The position numbers were made by a program, and so were the translations under genes. Positions 4,504 to 5,310 of a DNA stretch of 5,310 bases are shown one piece after another. The notes below the pieces were generated by a model. The model made no database searches. It had not been told where the DNA came from and saw only the letters and a list, made by a program, of their open reading frames with translations. Each line of letters opens with the position of its first letter. Position 1 is the first letter of the stretch. The DNA is from an uncultured Rikenellaceae bacterium (GTDB lineage Bacteria > Bacteroidota > Bacteroidia > Bacteroidales > Rikenellaceae): positions 1-5,310 of the forward strand of contig CAMRVW010000129.1 in NCBI GenBank assembly GCA_947054185.1, given 5' to 3'.

Positions 4504-5310
4504 ATGGAACAAACAACCAAAAACAACCGTATAGATATGGTTGATGCCTTGCGTGGGTTTGCTGTAATGGCCATCATATTGGTACACAACCTTGAACACT
4601 TCATATTCCCGGTTTACCCGACCGACTCACCCGGCTGGCTCAACACCTTAGACCAAGGGGTGCTCAACGTCACGTTCAGCCTCTTTGCAGGAAAGGCATA
4701 CGCCATCTTCGCCCTGCTGTTCGGTTTTACATTCCACATACAGAACGACAACCGGAAAAAAGCCGGCAAAGACTTCGGCTATCGTTTTCTGTGGCGTCTG
4801 GTGCTGCTGGTCGGCTTTGCCACACTCAACGCCGCCTTCTTCCCCGCCGGCGACGTGCTGCTTCTGTTTGCAGTGGTGGGACCGGTGCTCTTCGTGGTCC
4901 GCAACCTGAGCGACAGGGCCATACTGATAACTGCTGTCATATTTCTGCTGCAACCGGTGGAGTGGTTTCATTACATCGCCCACCTGGCAGACCCCACCCA
5001 CCTGTTACCCGACCTCAATGTGAGTCAGATGTATTCAGAGGTGGCAGAATACACAAAAGCAGGCAACTTCGCCCGTTTCATCTTGGGCAACATAACATTA
5101 GGACAGAAAGCCAGCCTGTTATGGGCTGTCGGTGCCGGCCGCTTCTTACAGACAGCCGGGCTCTTCCTTCTGGGCTTTTACTTTGGCAGAAAGCGACTGT
5201 TCGTCCCTTCGGAAAAGAGCCTTGCCACGTGGATGAAAATACTCATAGTCTCGGCCGTGGCTTTCGCACCGCTCTATGCGCTCAAAGAGCTTGTTGTTGC
5301 AAACAACGAC
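4504..5310 (+). CDS. DUF418/YeiB-like multi-spanning membrane protein (partial, runs off window)
   Basis: 269 codons are open from ATG 4504 to the window edge without a stop. The N-terminus carries the family signature R9-I10-D11-x-x-D14-A-L-R17-G18-F19-A20 followed by a first membrane span with H28-N29. Next come FSLFAGKAYAIFALLFGF (58-75), basic R94/R98 before paired spans (about 97-133), a span at about 139-158, GRFLQTAGLFLLGFYFGR (212-229), and another span at about 245-260. This order fits DUF418/YeiB proteins, inner-membrane relatives of acyltransferase-3 and heparan-glucosaminide N-acetyltransferase-type enzymes, usually about 350-400 residues long. Roughly the last third, including the C-terminal DUF418 region proper, is outside the window. 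The biochemical role of the family is poorly defined; transfer of an acyl group to a cell-envelope substrate is a guess. No promoter or terminator is seen in the 34-base gap, so co-transcription with the upstream lipoprotein is likely. Confidence 0.85.
   Translation, partial: MEQTTKNNRIDMVDALRGFAVMAIILVHNLEHFIFPVYPTDSPGWLNTLDQGVLNVTFSLFAGKAYAIFALLFGFTFHIQNDNRKKAGKDFGYRFLWRLVLLVGFATLNAAFFPAGDVLLLFAVVGPVLFVVRNLSDRAILITAVIFLLQPVEWFHYIAHLADPTHLLPDLNVSQMYSEVAEYTKAGNFARFILGNITLGQKASLLWAVGAGRFLQTAGLFLLGFYFGRKRLFVPSEKSLATWMKILIVSAVAFAPLYALKELVVANND

Noticed and set aside
4648..5001. Minus-strand ORF of 117 codons inside the DUF418-like gene
   Set aside because: It is antisense to a clear membrane-protein frame; its His/Gln-rich content is the complement of hydrophobic codons.

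Overview
The window reads as Bacteroidales (Bacteroidota) chromosomal DNA. The main reasons are three promoters that match the phylum-specific pattern (TTTG, about 19 bases, TAnnTTTG), starts without strong Shine-Dalgarno sequences, two lipoproteins with acidic residues just after the lipidated cysteine, and the gene families present (a DUF5074-type surface propeller, a 'cell surface protein' family common in this phylum, and a DUF418/YeiB-like membrane protein). The genus cannot be fixed from the sequence.

Right half (about 1500-5310): a divergent pair of transcription units. Leftwards, a promoter (3283-3312) fires straight into a complete cobalamin (B12) riboswitch (3090-3279), which leads one gene (1557-2972), a 471-residue lipoprotein resembling the BtuG/DUF5074 beta-propellers that capture B12 at the cell surface. 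A strong terminator (1498-1531) closes the unit, so it appears to be monocistronic. Rightwards, a second good promoter (3430-3460) drives a 327-residue surface lipoprotein (3486-4469) and, 34 bases later, a DUF418/YeiB-like multi-membrane-span protein (4504 to beyond the window end). The simplest reading is that low B12 opens expression of the propeller, which would pass B12 to a BtuB-type TonB transporter encoded elsewhere. The rightward genes have no riboswitch of their own.

Left half (1-1500): no securely identified protein gene. On the minus strand a consensus promoter (1074-1104) precedes an 88-codon ORF (776-1042) of unknown function. After it comes a stretch (534-727) that folds as RNA, in the minus-strand sense, into a long interrupted rod with a large central bubble. 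A rho-independent terminator (502-531) follows at once. This layout resembles 6S RNA and is the most interesting undescribed element here, either as an independent ncRNA or as a structured 3' UTR. Bases 1-500 are GC-rich and hold a cluster of strong inverted repeats (9-25, 173-199, 293-320, 325-378, 417-431, 475-485). Bases 1105-1440 are AT-rich and non-coding, with two adjacent perfect dyads at 1184-1212.
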